Virus record (IMG/VR): IMGVR_UViG_3300025154_000153
Coordinates: 1 to 47,120 of that record
Length of the DNA stretch: 47,120 bases
Origin: a virus
Direction: 5' to 3' (one strand)
Shown here in pieces: positions 22,534-31,119 of the stretch. Numbering within the stretch: the first letter of the stretch is position 1; the number at the start of each line of letters is the position of its first letter. The notes beneath the pieces were generated by a model, which made no database searches, was not told the origin of the DNA, and saw only the letters and a list, made by a program, of their open reading frames with translations. Both the position numbers and the translations under genes were made by a program.

Positions 22534-23711
22534 CGATACATATTTCTCCGGAAGGTTACTTTGCACGGTATGAAGGTCAGCTGCTCAGTGTAGATCCGAT
22601 CTTGCTTGAGCGAGCCTTCTTCTCTTTTTTCGAGGTGAAGGAGGGGCTGACCGTCCGACGCTCCAGAGAAACAGGTCTGATTCAGCTTAGTAGTGCGCTT
22701 TCCTTTGATCCAGAGTGGGGTGAGGTAGGATATGCCGATCTGGTTGCAAAGGTGGGGGATCTCTATGCAGATTCAAAGGTCAAACGCGTGCAGTTTGAGA
22801 TTATGTCTCCAGGTGGCACTACAATTGGCAATCAAGACGCTGCTGAAGCCTTGAACGGTTTCGCCAAGCAAAAACCTACTACGGTATGGGTGCCTGCTTA
22901 TGCTACTTCTGCTGCGTATCTACTGGCGACAGCTGCGGCTTCGCCGGCAAAGAGTCTTTATGCTTCTCCAGAGGCCTTACTGGCCTCGGTTGCGACAATT
23001 CGTCGAAGAGTCGATCAGACAGAGAGACTCGAAAAAGCAGGTGTTAAGATAACACAGTTCTCCGGAGGTAGCAAGAAGGGGTGGGGAGACCCCAATTCGA
23101 AGATGTCTCCAGAGGAGCTGGAACATTGGAAGGCCGAAGCGGTATCTTCGACGAAAGAATTTCAGAAATCCGTAGCTACTTTCGGCTACGGATCAGAACA
23201 GTTTTGGGCGGATCAGCAAGGCGCCGTGCTGTCCGCAAAGGTGGCCGGCGTCGTAAATCATGTACAAAGGAGAAATCCAATGACTGAAGAGGAAATGAGG
23301 GCTGAACTCGAGAAGCAGTCGAAGCAATTGGCTGAACTGCTTGAAGTGTCGAAAACACAAGCATCACGAATTCAAGGGGAGGCCGACGCACGCAAGAAGG
23401 TCGAGGCGGAACTCGCGCATGAGAAAGCCAAGGCACAGGCGCGTGAAGCTCAGCTCGAAGGTAAAATCGTCGAAGGCTCCGAGGCGCTTGAGTCCCTGGC
23501 GGACGTCGTCACCAAGGCTGGCAACGCCTGGATGAGGTATCTTCCCGAAGTCGCGAAGGTTCCGGTGACTCCGGCGACTCCTTTCGGGAAAACGCCGAAG
23601 GAGCAGCCAGGTCTGAACGGTGGAAAGCGGAATGCTGCCGGCATGTCCCGTGAAGAACTTGCAGCCGAACTCGAGGCGAAGGGTGCCTCTTTCCTGGATG
23701 AGATCGAATAA
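22530..23711 (+). CDS. Head maturation protease (S49/SppA-like) with C-terminal scaffold
   Basis: The ATG overlaps the portal stop (ATGA). Residues 60-230 form a SppA/ClpP-like serine protease: a strand with FEIMSPGGTTIG (about 95), then YATSAAYLLATAA (about 125), the usual catalytic Ser context, then VDQTERLEKAGV (about 165), as in SppA. Residues 250-393 are coiled coil (EMRAELEKQSKQLAELLE; EADARKKVEAELAHEKAKA), ending in a Pro/Gly linker and a helical tail, the form of a scaffolding domain. The protease would cleave scaffold and capsid proteins during head assembly. An internal ATG at 23280 probably yields the scaffold alone, as with lambda C/Nu3 and Mu I/Z. Confidence 0.85.
   Translation: MTIHISPEGYFARYEGQLLSVDPILLERAFFSFFEVKEGLTVRRSRETGLIQLSSALSFDPEWGEVGYADLVAKVGDLYADSKVKRVQFEIMSPGGTTIGNQDAAEALNGFAKQKPTTVWVPAYATSAAYLLATAAASPAKSLYASPEALLASVATIRRRVDQTERLEKAGVKITQFSGGSKKGWGDPNSKMSPEELEHWKAEAVSSTKEFQKSVATFGYGSEQFWADQQGAVLSAKVAGVVNHVQRRNPMTEEEMRAELEKQSKQLAELLEVSKTQASRIQGEADARKKVEAELAHEKAKAQAREAQLEGKIVEGSEALESLADVVTKAGNAWMRYLPEVAKVPVTPATPFGKTPKEQPGLNGGKRNAAGMSREELAAELEAKGASFLDEIE
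23280..23711 (+). CDS. Nested scaffolding protein, internal start within the protease gene
   Basis: A separate ribosome-binding site, acaaaggagaaatcca, precedes an in-frame ATG at 23280, giving a 143-residue product (MTEEEMRAELEKQSKQ...) made of the coiled-coil part of the larger protein. This matches the lambda and Mu arrangement, where the scaffold is translated from inside the protease gene. The region between protease and scaffold is also the boundary where domain content changes. Confidence 0.7.
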   Translation: MTEEEMRAELEKQSKQLAELLEVSKTQASRIQGEADARKKVEAELAHEKAKAQAREAQLEGKIVEGSEALESLADVVTKAGNAWMRYLPEVAKVPVTPATPFGKTPKEQPGLNGGKRNAAGMSREELAAELEAKGASFLDEIE

Positions 23712-23724
23712 GCAACACTCCACC

Positions 23725-23769
23725 AACCCGAAGAGGGTTCGGTTCTCCGGAGTACCGCGCCTAAGGCGC
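23725..23769 (+). promoter_or_regulatory. Paired hairpins before the capsid gene
   Basis: AACCC-GAAGA-GGGTT (23725-23739) and GCGCC-TAA-GGCGC (23757-23769) flank a CTCCGGAG copy in the 81-base gap between scaffold and capsid genes. There is no T-run. They could protect the capsid mRNA 5' end or mark a processing site. Confidence 0.45.
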
Positions 23770-23792
23770 AAGAAAAAGAAAGGCGGTATCTG

Positions 23793-24866
23793 ATGACGTC
23801 GAGTTATGATTTCTCTGACGCTGTAAAGCGAGCGCTGCAGGAAGCGGCGATGACACTTGGGCAGTATCGCCCGAAGTATCTGCAGGCTCCCTACACCGAG
23901 GCCCGTCGGTTTCCGGATGGTCTGATTTCCAATCAGGTGCCCTTCGAGATCGATCTGTTCCCGGCAGAAGTAGGGGACTTCAGAACCTGGGGTGTGGAAG
24001 GCGGGAACTCAGTTCTGCGGCTCGGGTCGACAACCAGGATGGGTACAATCTACCAGTACCCGATGCAGGTGTTTCTGACGATCGATGAGATCACCCGTCG
24101 AATGATTCGAGGGCAGCCTTCGCTGCGGCTGAAAGCCGCAAAGGTGCTCGGAATGCAGTGCAAGATGTTCAGATCGCGGGCGTTCTTCGATGCGCTCAAA
24201 CTGGCGGTCGACGAGAATGAGGCAGATGCGATTCCGAACCTCAGTCTGCCCTCAGCGCTGTTCGGAGAAGCTGCGACACCTCTGGATTACGACATGGTTC
24301 ACGACGCTCTGGACTTCTACTCCGGAGACTATCGTGAAGCCTGCAACACGTGGTACACACACACGGACAACCAAAGATGGTTTGAGATGGAGGCGGACCG
24401 GGCGCCGTCCGAAGCGAAGCTCAAATGGATCTCCAGAGGAGCTGCCGAGGCCGGCTTCCCGAAGGGTCGGGTTCTCATGGAAGGGATTCCGGTAATGTTC
24501 GTACCCTTCGACGATCTCGAGGTACAGAAAGACTACGCCGACTACACCCGCGCTGGCCTGCGGTATCTGACCGATCCTGAGTCAGAGTACAACGAGGAGA
24601 CCAATCCGTACAGTTACAGAACCTTCCTTGCCACGGATTACGTGGTCAAGGAGTACACCGGATGGTCACCCGGCGAAATGCAGATGGATACACCACCGAT
24701 TGCAGCGGGGACCAGTGGACATCCGGCAAACGGGCAGTCCGCCGGCAATACCTGGTATCTCGCCATGATCCACAGTCCGATCATCGAATTGCCGAAAGAT
24801 TCGTGGGATCGCATCGGTCTCTGTGAAATTCTGCACGCTCTTCCTTCGGGCGATTCTCAGGTCTGA
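23793..24866 (+). CDS. Major capsid protein
   Basis: The 357-residue protein follows protease and scaffold, as head genes do, and has the composition of a HK97-type capsid: a helical N-arm (FSDAVKRALQEAAMTLGQY), then a P-domain-like region with long helices (RLKAAKVLGMQCKMFRSRAFFDAL), strands with Tyr/Trp/Asp (VQKDYADYTRAGLRYL) and a compact end (YLAMIHSPIIELP). Codon choice is more biased to C- and G-ending codons than in neighbouring small genes, as for a highly expressed gene. The ATG follows aaagaaaggcggtatctg, so the iterated 9-mer sits at the ribosome-binding site. A hairpin (GCGCC-TAA-GGCGC, 23757-23769) lies upstream. Confidence 0.8.
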   Translation: MTSSYDFSDAVKRALQEAAMTLGQYRPKYLQAPYTEARRFPDGLISNQVPFEIDLFPAEVGDFRTWGVEGGNSVLRLGSTTRMGTIYQYPMQVFLTIDEITRRMIRGQPSLRLKAAKVLGMQCKMFRSRAFFDALKLAVDENEADAIPNLSLPSALFGEAATPLDYDMVHDALDFYSGDYREACNTWYTHTDNQRWFEMEADRAPSEAKLKWISRGAAEAGFPKGRVLMEGIPVMFVPFDDLEVQKDYADYTRAGLRYLTDPESEYNEETNPYSYRTFLATDYVVKEYTGWSPGEMQMDTPPIAAGTSGHPANGQSAGNTWYLAMIHSPIIELPKDSWDRIGLCEILHALPSGDSQV

Positions 24867-24924
24867 TTTTCTTCGGTTCTCCAGAGCACCTGCCAGTTTT
24901 CTTTCCGCATTTTCAAATATTCTC

Positions 24925-24953
24925 TTGCCTCTGCGTGTGTGATCAGCTATACT
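24925..24953 (+). promoter_or_regulatory. Sigma-70 type promoter of the tail operon
   Basis: TTGCCT (24925-24930), 17-bp spacer, TATACT (24948-24953). The 19-mer ATCAGCTATACTTATAGTA is identical to the one at 43871, so the two promoters probably share an activator or a common origin. Confidence 0.75.
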
Positions 24954-25055
24954 TATAGTAAGCAGCGTCGTCTCTTTCTCGAGCGAGACACTCCTTCTGG
25001 TAGACACGACTGGGAGTTGGTTTTTGACGACGTGCTTAATTTCTCTGGAGCACCT

Positions 25056-25499
25056 ATGGCAACACAACAGCTCGCCACACGCGAAGATTTCTACATACAC
25101 GGGCTTGAAAAATCCCGTATTAAGGATGAATATACCTCTGACGAGGATTCCTCCGTGATAGATGCGTGGTTGCGTGCAGCCAGCGGTAAGGTGCTTGACG
25201 CTCTTGGACATTTCATGATTCTTCCCTTGGTTAGCTGGGGAGAGGTGTTAATAGAATACGTCTGTGTGCTCGCTGCATATAGTGCCAAGAGTGTAATTGG
25301 TTTACCTTCGTCTGAGGTAGAGTGGCCTCAGATTGAAGCCCGATATGCGTTTATTCTCGACGAGTTAGAGCGCTGGACTCGGCGTAAACGTGCGCCGACA
25401 GGTACAATTGACTCCTCTGGAGAAACAGACAGTCCAGATGAACACCCGGGGACGCCGAAGATCGGTGGTTATAGGGCAATCAATATTAATCCTTGGTGA
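25056..25499 (+). CDS. Head-tail connector protein (Mu gp36/DUF1320-like)
   Basis: The ATG at 25056 follows ctctggagcacct. The frame is open to 24939, but that part overlaps the promoter. The 147-residue chain starts with a tyrosine-rich helix (REDFYIHGLEKSRIKDEY), then SSVIDAWLRAASGKVLDAL and a hydrophobic helix (VLIEYVCVLAAYSAKSVIG), the typical pattern of DUF1320 connectors, which join head and tail. The end (GYRAININPW) is flexible. It lies between capsid and tail genes, the usual place. Confidence 0.7.
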   Translation: MATQQLATREDFYIHGLEKSRIKDEYTSDEDSSVIDAWLRAASGKVLDALGHFMILPLVSWGEVLIEYVCVLAAYSAKSVIGLPSSEVEWPQIEARYAFILDELERWTRRKRAPTGTIDSSGETDSPDEHPGTPKIGGYRAININPW

Positions 25500-25502
25500 C
25501 GC

Positions 25503-26081
25503 GTGATACCCTGGCTTGACCCTTATGACCACTTTGAAACCTGCGCAGCGGCGTATGCCGCTCGGTTTCCGGGTGATGACATTAAGTGGTACTACGGCGG
25601 TAACGCACTGTCGCAGAATACCGCTCAGTGTCGTGTTGTCTACGTGTCTCGGGATGATGTTGATCAAGATGAGCATCAACTTTACAAAGGAGCACTTGAC
25701 ATGAGTGTCTCCGGAGAAGACGATCAGGAGGATCTCCCGGACACTATCCAGAACGACGGTATTGGAGTGTCTGTATATTGCTTTGGTACCCGACGACAAC
25801 TACTTACATACAAGATTGCAGATACCGTTTTCTTTGGTCTTAGGGACAGAGTAGCTACGATTCTCCGGAGTAGTGCGGTAGGGCCGAAGAATCTCACTTT
25901 TGAGCGGTCGGGCTTCCCGCAGGGGGATTTTTCAAATCTGTCTACAGCGTTGTGGACGTGGGTACACAACGTAAGGTACTGGATACCGTTATTTGATCTT
26001 TCGACAGCGGAAGGCACTGTTTACCTTCCGATCACTCAGGTTGACATTGAAGAGGGTGAGGTAAACGATGGAACTTCCTAA
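25503..26081 (+). CDS. Neck/tail completion protein (Mu gp37-like by position)
   Basis: It starts with GTG at 25503, four bases after the previous stop, with a weak Shine-Dalgarno. The 192 residues form an alpha/beta domain: helix (PYDHFETCAAAYAARF), strands (CRVVYVSRDDVDQDEHQLYKGALDMSV) and GIGVSVYCFGTRRQLLTYKIADTVFFG. The last part (TVYLPITQVDIEEGEV) resembles phage tail-terminator/completion proteins. The assignment is mainly by position between the gp36-like connector and the sheath. It overlaps the sheath gene by 14 bases. Confidence 0.55.
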   Translation: MIPWLDPYDHFETCAAAYAARFPGDDIKWYYGGNALSQNTAQCRVVYVSRDDVDQDEHQLYKGALDMSVSGEDDQEDLPDTIQNDGIGVSVYCFGTRRQLLTYKIADTVFFGLRDRVATILRSSAVGPKNLTFERSGFPQGDFSNLSTALWTWVHNVRYWIPLFDLSTAEGTVYLPITQVDIEEGEVNDGTS

Positions 26082-27543
26082 CACTTCCGGATCCTTCGAT
26101 CCAGGGTATTTGGCTGCATCAGGTTCACGAGATGTGTACAAGGTCTTGTGTCATGTCGGCTGCTCCTCCACAGGAACGGCCAACTTGCTCACGAAGTGCA
26201 ACAGCAACAGCCTCATTGAGAGTTCCTTCGGGCTCGGGCCGTTGGTTCGAGTGGGGAAGAACGCACTGGCGAAGTTGCGTGTGCCTCAGTTGCTGTGTAA
26301 GGCTGCAACGGCTGTCGCCGGTTCCTGTGGCTTGACTCGGTATGCAGCGTCCAGTACGGCCTCCGAAAGTGCCACTCCGGAAGATATCGGAACCGTTGTG
26401 TTCTCCGGAGCGGCCCTTGACGATTTCGAGTTGCTCTGGAAGTTTACGGTTGGGGGTGTCATCGGCGGAGACGCTCGTGGAAGGCTCTCTCTTGACAACG
26501 GCTCAACCTGGTTGGATGAGGTAGCGGTATCTGGTGCTACGATTGTCAATGCACTCTCGGGTGTCACGTTGACATTCAGTGACGACGCCGGTGATTTTCC
26601 GGTTGGTACGTATTGGAGATGTCGTACCGTTGCACCGGCTATGTCTGTGGCCGGAATGTCAGCCGCGCTTGACGCTCTTTCGACGCAGATGGTTGAGCGT
26701 TTTGGAATGGTTGTGGTGCATCAAGGATGGAATACGGATGATTTGGCGGAGGCTCTTGAGGCTGCTGAGGATGCAGCTCAAGACGGACCTGCGAAGTTGA
26801 ATTTGTATTCGTGTTTCCTGTCGTTTCGACGACAGGACGTAACAGGTGAAGACGGTTTCGGTACTGCAGGTGCTCCGGAGACAGACGCTCAGTATGAAAC
26901 ATCGGCTGTCGGGTTGGAGTACGCCGGCGGTCTTCGCGTTCTCAAAAGTCACGGTGAGTTTCGAACGCAGGACCTGGTACACGGCTTGAAACCTCGACGG
27001 CTGAAGCTCGAAAATGAAATGTACCGGTTCGTCGCGTCGGACTACAAGCAGGAGTTGATGGATACCGACCTGGGTCCGATTGAAGACGTACTGACGAGCT
27101 ACTCAACGGAGGAAATCGGCGGATCGCTCTACCCAAGGCAGTGGCTCGTCACTAGGCAGCACCCGGGTTACGTTGGGCACTATCTTGCTGGGGGACTGAT
27201 GTCCACACCCCCAGATAACAAGATGAAGTATATCTACGTGCGTCGGATCGCCGACTTGATTGAGGAGCGGCTCCGGAGATATGCTGTACACGTCTATGGA
27301 AAGTTTGCGGCTGCGCTTGCGACGGGAGGTCTTACGACAGACGCTCAGAGATTCTGGAGCGGGGAGTTCTACAAGTCGGCGATGAGTCTCATCGATGGCA
27401 ATGTGCTTCTCGGTATTGTTGTCACAGTCGCCGATTCGACCACGAACGATTCGACGGTTCAGATGGTTGTTGGTTGGGATTTCACTGTGGCTCTGCCGGT
27501 CGGTAGTGTCACGCTCAACGGTTCATTCTCTATCGGGCAGTAA
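26068..27543 (+). CDS. Tail sheath protein
   Basis: The 491-residue protein sits just before the tail tube gene, as sheath genes do. It is large, with several strand-rich modules (GTVVFSGAALDDFELLWKFT; SLDNGSTWLDEVAVSG), a segment resembling sheath domains (MSAALDALSTQMVERFGMVVVHQGW), a long helical region (AEALEAAEDAAQDGPAKLN), LKSHGEFRTQDLVHGLKPRRLKLENEM, and a C-terminal strand pair (VGWDFTVALPVGSVTLNG). The sheath contracts to drive the tube into the host. Start: ATG after gagggtgaggtaaacg, overlapping the previous gene. It contains at least three CTCCGGAG elements and one CGGTATCTG. Confidence 0.8.
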   Translation: MELPNTSGSFDPGYLAASGSRDVYKVLCHVGCSSTGTANLLTKCNSNSLIESSFGLGPLVRVGKNALAKLRVPQLLCKAATAVAGSCGLTRYAASSTASESATPEDIGTVVFSGAALDDFELLWKFTVGGVIGGDARGRLSLDNGSTWLDEVAVSGATIVNALSGVTLTFSDDAGDFPVGTYWRCRTVAPAMSVAGMSAALDALSTQMVERFGMVVVHQGWNTDDLAEALEAAEDAAQDGPAKLNLYSCFLSFRRQDVTGEDGFGTAGAPETDAQYETSAVGLEYAGGLRVLKSHGEFRTQDLVHGLKPRRLKLENEMYRFVASDYKQELMDTDLGPIEDVLTSYSTEEIGGSLYPRQWLVTRQHPGYVGHYLAGGLMSTPPDNKMKYIYVRRIADLIEERLRRYAVHVYGKFAAALATGGLTTDAQRFWSGEFYKSAMSLIDGNVLLGIVVTVADSTTNDSTVQMVVGWDFTVALPVGSVTLNGSFSIGQ

Positions 27544-27577
27544 TACGCCGATCGGCGGTTCTCCGGAGGATACTTCC

Positions 27578-28108
27578 ATGCAGAAGTTCGATGATCCTGT
27601 CTACACAACTAAGGCAGCGTCTTTTGTTTCGAAGCGAATCAAGTTCATTCGTGGCGACGGCTTAACGAAGGTATATCGGCTGTTTAAGAGTTGCGATGGC
27701 CGAGAACTCAAGAACAACCGCAAGCACATGCAGGGGCAGTATCAGACGCCGAAGGCGTGGTCTGCGGGACAGCAGGATGGTCCAGGTTCCGGCTCGTATA
27801 CCTTAGGGCATAGCTCTTGGATGGACTGCTACATCAACTTCTTCAAAGGCTCCCCGCTGGGGAATACCTACGATATCGAGATTCTCACCCAGGAGAACGG
27901 AATTGACTATATCGAGGAGTACCGTGGGGTGAACAATGAGTCTCACAAGGAAGAGAATGCAACAGAGGGTGGGGAGCCCCTTGCGGAGAATGTATCCTTC
28001 GGTTTCCTTGAGTACCGTCTCAACGGTCTTCGGCAGTATGACCCGGAAGGTTGGACGTTCAGTCTGGACGTGCAAATTGAGGCGTCGATCAGCCTTCAGT
28101 TTGCGTAA
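27578..28108 (+). CDS. Tail tube protein
   Basis: The ATG at 27578 follows ctccggaggatacttcc. The 176-residue, strand-rich chain with a pre-tube helix (KFDDPVYTTKAASFVSKRIKF) and strands (YTLGHSSWMDCYINFFKGSPLGNTYDIEIL; FGFLEYRLNGL; SLDVQIEASISLQF) fits a myovirus tube of usual size. It follows the sheath gene directly, as expected. The tube is the channel for DNA and polymerises on the tape measure. Confidence 0.75.
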   Translation: MQKFDDPVYTTKAASFVSKRIKFIRGDGLTKVYRLFKSCDGRELKNNRKHMQGQYQTPKAWSAGQQDGPGSGSYTLGHSSWMDCYINFFKGSPLGNTYDIEILTQENGIDYIEEYRGVNNESHKEENATEGGEPLAENVSFGFLEYRLNGLRQYDPEGWTFSLDVQIEASISLQFA

Positions 28109-28122
28109 TTAGTACCGTAAGT

Positions 28123-28138
28123 GCTCCTCCAGAGGAGC
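28123..28138 (+). promoter_or_regulatory. Perfect 7-bp hairpin form of the iterated element before the chaperone gene
   Basis: GCTCCTC (28123-28129), CA, GAGGAGC (28132-28138), followed by gaaaaaggag. It carries a CTCCAGAG core extended to 16 bases and lies directly upstream of the start at 28155. Confidence 0.6.
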
Positions 28139-28154
28139 GAAAAAGGAGTGTCTC

Positions 28155-28550
28155 ATGCAACTCGATCCGAAAGTGTTTGCGGTAATTCGGGAGGCTAATC
28201 CTGGCTGCGCCTTGAAACAGGTGTTCATAGATCCTGAGGCTCTTACTCAGGAGGAGGCGGAAGATTGTCCGTTTGTAGTCGTTCGACGTCTTCGTGCCCC
28301 AGACTGGGACATGATTGACAAGATCAAAGAGAAGAACGACAAGCTGGCTAAAGGAGAGAAGCCGGTATCCTTGGATCGTGTTGCTTGTAGGATGGCCTGC
28401 GTCTACTGTCACCCTGGAGTTACAGTAGACGACCTTCTGGATGAGTTTGTCTACTTTCAGAACCAACTGGCCCAAGCACTGTACATCTTCAGTGGAGGTG
28501 GCAGCCCTTTGGTATTGCTGTTGCCCAAGAACGTGAACTCGACCGAATAG
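28155..28550 (+). CDS. Tail assembly chaperone, short form
   Basis: The ATG follows aaaaaggagtgtctc. The 131-residue chain is the size of short chaperones between tube and tape-measure genes (lambda gpG, Mu gp41). It has a helical C-terminal half (VDDLLDEFVYFQNQLAQALYIFS). These proteins coat and fold the tape measure during tail assembly. The stop is at 28548-28550, but a slippery site at 28505 would let ribosomes go on in the -1 frame (see next entry). Confidence 0.75.
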   Translation: MQLDPKVFAVIREANPGCALKQVFIDPEALTQEEAEDCPFVVVRRLRAPDWDMIDKIKEKNDKLAKGEKPVSLDRVACRMACVYCHPGVTVDDLLDEFVYFQNQLAQALYIFSGGGSPLVLLLPKNVNSTE

Positions 28551-28804
28551 GACGACTTAGGGACTGGACGCGGGAACTTCTCCGGAGTAGTCAAACGTCG
28601 ATTCCGATAATCGACGGCGTTCAGTTCGCCTTAGACATCTTTAAGTCAGAGCAACTGGATAGTATCGAACTTACCTTTGCTGCGCAGGCTCTCCTGGCCT
28701 CGCGACAAACACCGGTATCTGCTTTGGCAGTAACCGGGGCGACACTGGAGTTTCTTCAAATGTACGATCTTCGACAGCTTTTGAGAGGACCTAAGAAGAA
28801 ATGA
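28155..28804 (+). CDS. Tail assembly chaperone, -1 frameshift extended form
   Basis: At 28505-28511 the sequence is C CCT TTG in the reading frame of the short form, the X XXY YYZ heptamer where two tRNAs can slip back one base. After the slip the frame stays open (PFGIAVAQERELDRIGRL ... RGPKKK) to a TGA at 28802-28804 that overlaps the tape-measure ATG. The extension of about 98 codons has no start codon with a ribosome-binding site of its own near its beginning. This reproduces the lambda G/GT and Mu gp41/41' arrangement. The extension includes one CTCCGGAG and one CGGTATCTG. Confidence 0.8.
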
Positions 28805-31119
28805 CTGCGAAGGAACTTAGGGCTGCCGAACTTGCCCGTGTCGAACAGTTGGCACAGGCAACACACCGGCAAACACTCCAAACGATACGTCAACAGTCTG
28901 AGACCGCTGCTGCGCAGTGGAAAGCTGCGCGGCAGGAGTTCGACTTGTCGAATAGAGCTGCTACTAAGAAGCTTCAGGCTTTTAGGTTACAGGCTACACA
29001 GCGAGATGCCCAGTGGTCTGCTGCACGTATTGCGATACGTGAGGAGGAGATACTTCAGAAGGCTTTTGCTCACGATCGTCAAAATGAATGGAGGCAACAG
29101 TCTCAATTTCTCCGGAGACAATCAAACAACGATCGAATATCTGCTATCCGGAGAATGAATGCTCAGACCTTGGTTAGACAGAATCAAGCAGCTCTGAATC
29201 AGGCACAGTTGACAAGATATAGGCAGCAGCTTTTTGCGGATACTCTTCAGCATAAGCGTCTGATGACTGATCAGGTACTTGTCAACCAAAATCAAATGCT
29301 TAACTACCGTCGGCAGCTGTATGCACAGCGGTTGACGAACGGTGCTGCGTTACATACTCAACGGATGGCTCAAGCTCAAGAGCGTGCGACGCAGCGACAG
29401 ATGCTTCGTGGTTCCGGTGGAGGTGGTGGAGGAGGGGGATTCGGAGGAAGACCGGGAGCTTTTGGCGGTTTCGCTTTTGGCCCCCGCTACGGTGTTCTTA
29501 CCGCGCTAGCAAGTCTTGGTCCAATAGGTACAGCTTTGGGAGCTGCTGGACTTGTAGCCGAAGCTGGCTTAACTGGATTTGCTGCCGTAGCGAAGATGCT
29601 GGCTGGGTTGGGTGTCGCTGCTGGTGCTGCGACAATATACGTCGCGAAGTGGTATGAAGAAGCCGTTGGGTTTAATCAGCAGGCTAACGGCATTATTGAT
29701 GCTTTGGCTGGCGGGAATAAGGATCTCGCTGTCGGATTAGGAGACTATCTCCGGAGAGAGGTAGCCAGACAGACGCCGCTTACTACCAGAGATACCTTGC
29801 TCATGACACCTAAGTTCATGAGTATGGGTAAAAGTCTTTCTGAAGCTGACTTTCTTACCCAGTTTAGCTCTGACGTTGCCTTCGGTCTGAATCCGAAAGA
29901 TGCTACACGTGCGATGCATCTCACAGAGAAACTTGTTGGAGACGTCATTTCTAAGGGGCGTTTTCAAGCAGAAGAAGGGCGTCAGGCGGCTAATCTCGGG
30001 TTGCCCTTGGCAATGATTCGGCAGAATATTTTTGAGCAGTGGAACTCAGCTGAGTTTCAGAAACTGAATCCTCGTGTAGGGAAGTTGAAGAATGTTTCGG
30101 AAGTGATGGAGAAGATCTCCTCCGGAGAAGTTGGCCCGAACATGGTGATAAACGCCTTTGCGGCGGTCTCCAATCAGCGATTGCGACGGGAAAAGACCGG
30201 AGAATATTCCGTTTGGGCGACTAACAACACGATTCAAGGTTTGATGAGTCAGCTTGCGTCTTTCCCAATTGAGATCGCAGATGTGATTGCTCAACGAAAG
30301 GGGGGGTCGGCTGACAAAGTTATGGAGATGCTGCGAAGTTTTGTACCGACTCTTGGGAGTACGTCTTCACAAGAACGTATTGCTGTTGGAATAGACAAGG
30401 CTGTCACTTCGCTGTTGGGATTCAGCACAGGGTTCGTTAAGAACTTTCGAGGTTTTGATTTTTTGAACGATATTGTTGGAGGCATAAGCGCCTTCAATTG
30501 GGAAGAGTTTGGGAAGTTTGGAGCGGAGTCTGTGAACTGGGTCGGCAGTGCGTTCAAAGGTTTTATGTTGGCAATGGAGGACAGTCGTCCGAAATTTCAG
30601 TCAATCTTCGGCGGAATGATGAAGTTCTTCGATTCTCCGGAGAAGGTACGGGAAACTACGAATGCACTGATCGAACTTGCCGTCGCGTTGACGGACTTGG
30701 GTGCTACAACCATAAAGGTTCTGGATTTTCTGGCAGCTCCTTTGAAAGATCGCTCCTCTGCCGTAGAAGAGCGGGCAAGAATGAATTTTGGTGGTAAGCT
30801 GAATCCGCTCACTTGGACAGGTGCAGCGGTCGATGAAGTTTTCAACGCCTGGGATAACTACATTTGGAATCCAGCGGCTGGTGCAATAGGCGGTGGATAT
30901 CAAAGCTTAGATGACGCCCTAAAGGAATATCACGAAAAGAAAGAAACTGAAAGACAACAGCGATCGGTAGACCCGAATCTTGGATCGCGAAATTTCTCCG
31001 GAGGAGGCGCTGTGTTCGGAGATATCAACATATATCAGCAACCGGGGGAAGACGGTGAAGCGCTTTCTCAACGGGTGGTAGCCGGTATTGTGGGCGAACT
31101 GAGAGGACTTCCGGCATGA
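28801..31119 (+). CDS. Tape measure protein
   Basis: The 772-residue protein fixes tail length and passes DNA. Residues 1-200 are coiled coil rich in Ala, Gln, Arg (QRDAQWSAARIAIREEEI). A Gly run follows near 201-220 (GGGGGGGFGG), then a hydrophobic part around 235-285 (SLGPIGTALGAAGLVAEAG; KMLAGLGVAAGAATIYVAKW), as in membrane-active tape measures. The rest is helical with a Gly/Asn-rich end (GGGAVFGDINIYQQPG). Start ATG overlaps the frameshift product stop. By the usual 0.15 nm per residue rule it suggests a tail a little over 100 nm. It carries no CGGTATCTG, unlike its neighbours. Confidence 0.9.
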   Translation: MTAKELRAAELARVEQLAQATHRQTLQTIRQQSETAAAQWKAARQEFDLSNRAATKKLQAFRLQATQRDAQWSAARIAIREEEILQKAFAHDRQNEWRQQSQFLRRQSNNDRISAIRRMNAQTLVRQNQAALNQAQLTRYRQQLFADTLQHKRLMTDQVLVNQNQMLNYRRQLYAQRLTNGAALHTQRMAQAQERATQRQMLRGSGGGGGGGGFGGRPGAFGGFAFGPRYGVLTALASLGPIGTALGAAGLVAEAGLTGFAAVAKMLAGLGVAAGAATIYVAKWYEEAVGFNQQANGIIDALAGGNKDLAVGLGDYLRREVARQTPLTTRDTLLMTPKFMSMGKSLSEADFLTQFSSDVAFGLNPKDATRAMHLTEKLVGDVISKGRFQAEEGRQAANLGLPLAMIRQNIFEQWNSAEFQKLNPRVGKLKNVSEVMEKISSGEVGPNMVINAFAAVSNQRLRREKTGEYSVWATNNTIQGLMSQLASFPIEIADVIAQRKGGSADKVMEMLRSFVPTLGSTSSQERIAVGIDKAVTSLLGFSTGFVKNFRGFDFLNDIVGGISAFNWEEFGKFGAESVNWVGSAFKGFMLAMEDSRPKFQSIFGGMMKFFDSPEKVRETTNALIELAVALTDLGATTIKVLDFLAAPLKDRSSAVEERARMNFGGKLNPLTWTGAAVDEVFNAWDNYIWNPAAGAIGGGYQSLDDALKEYHEKKETERQQRSVDPNLGSRNFSGGGAVFGDINIYQQPGEDGEALSQRVVAGIVGELRGLPA

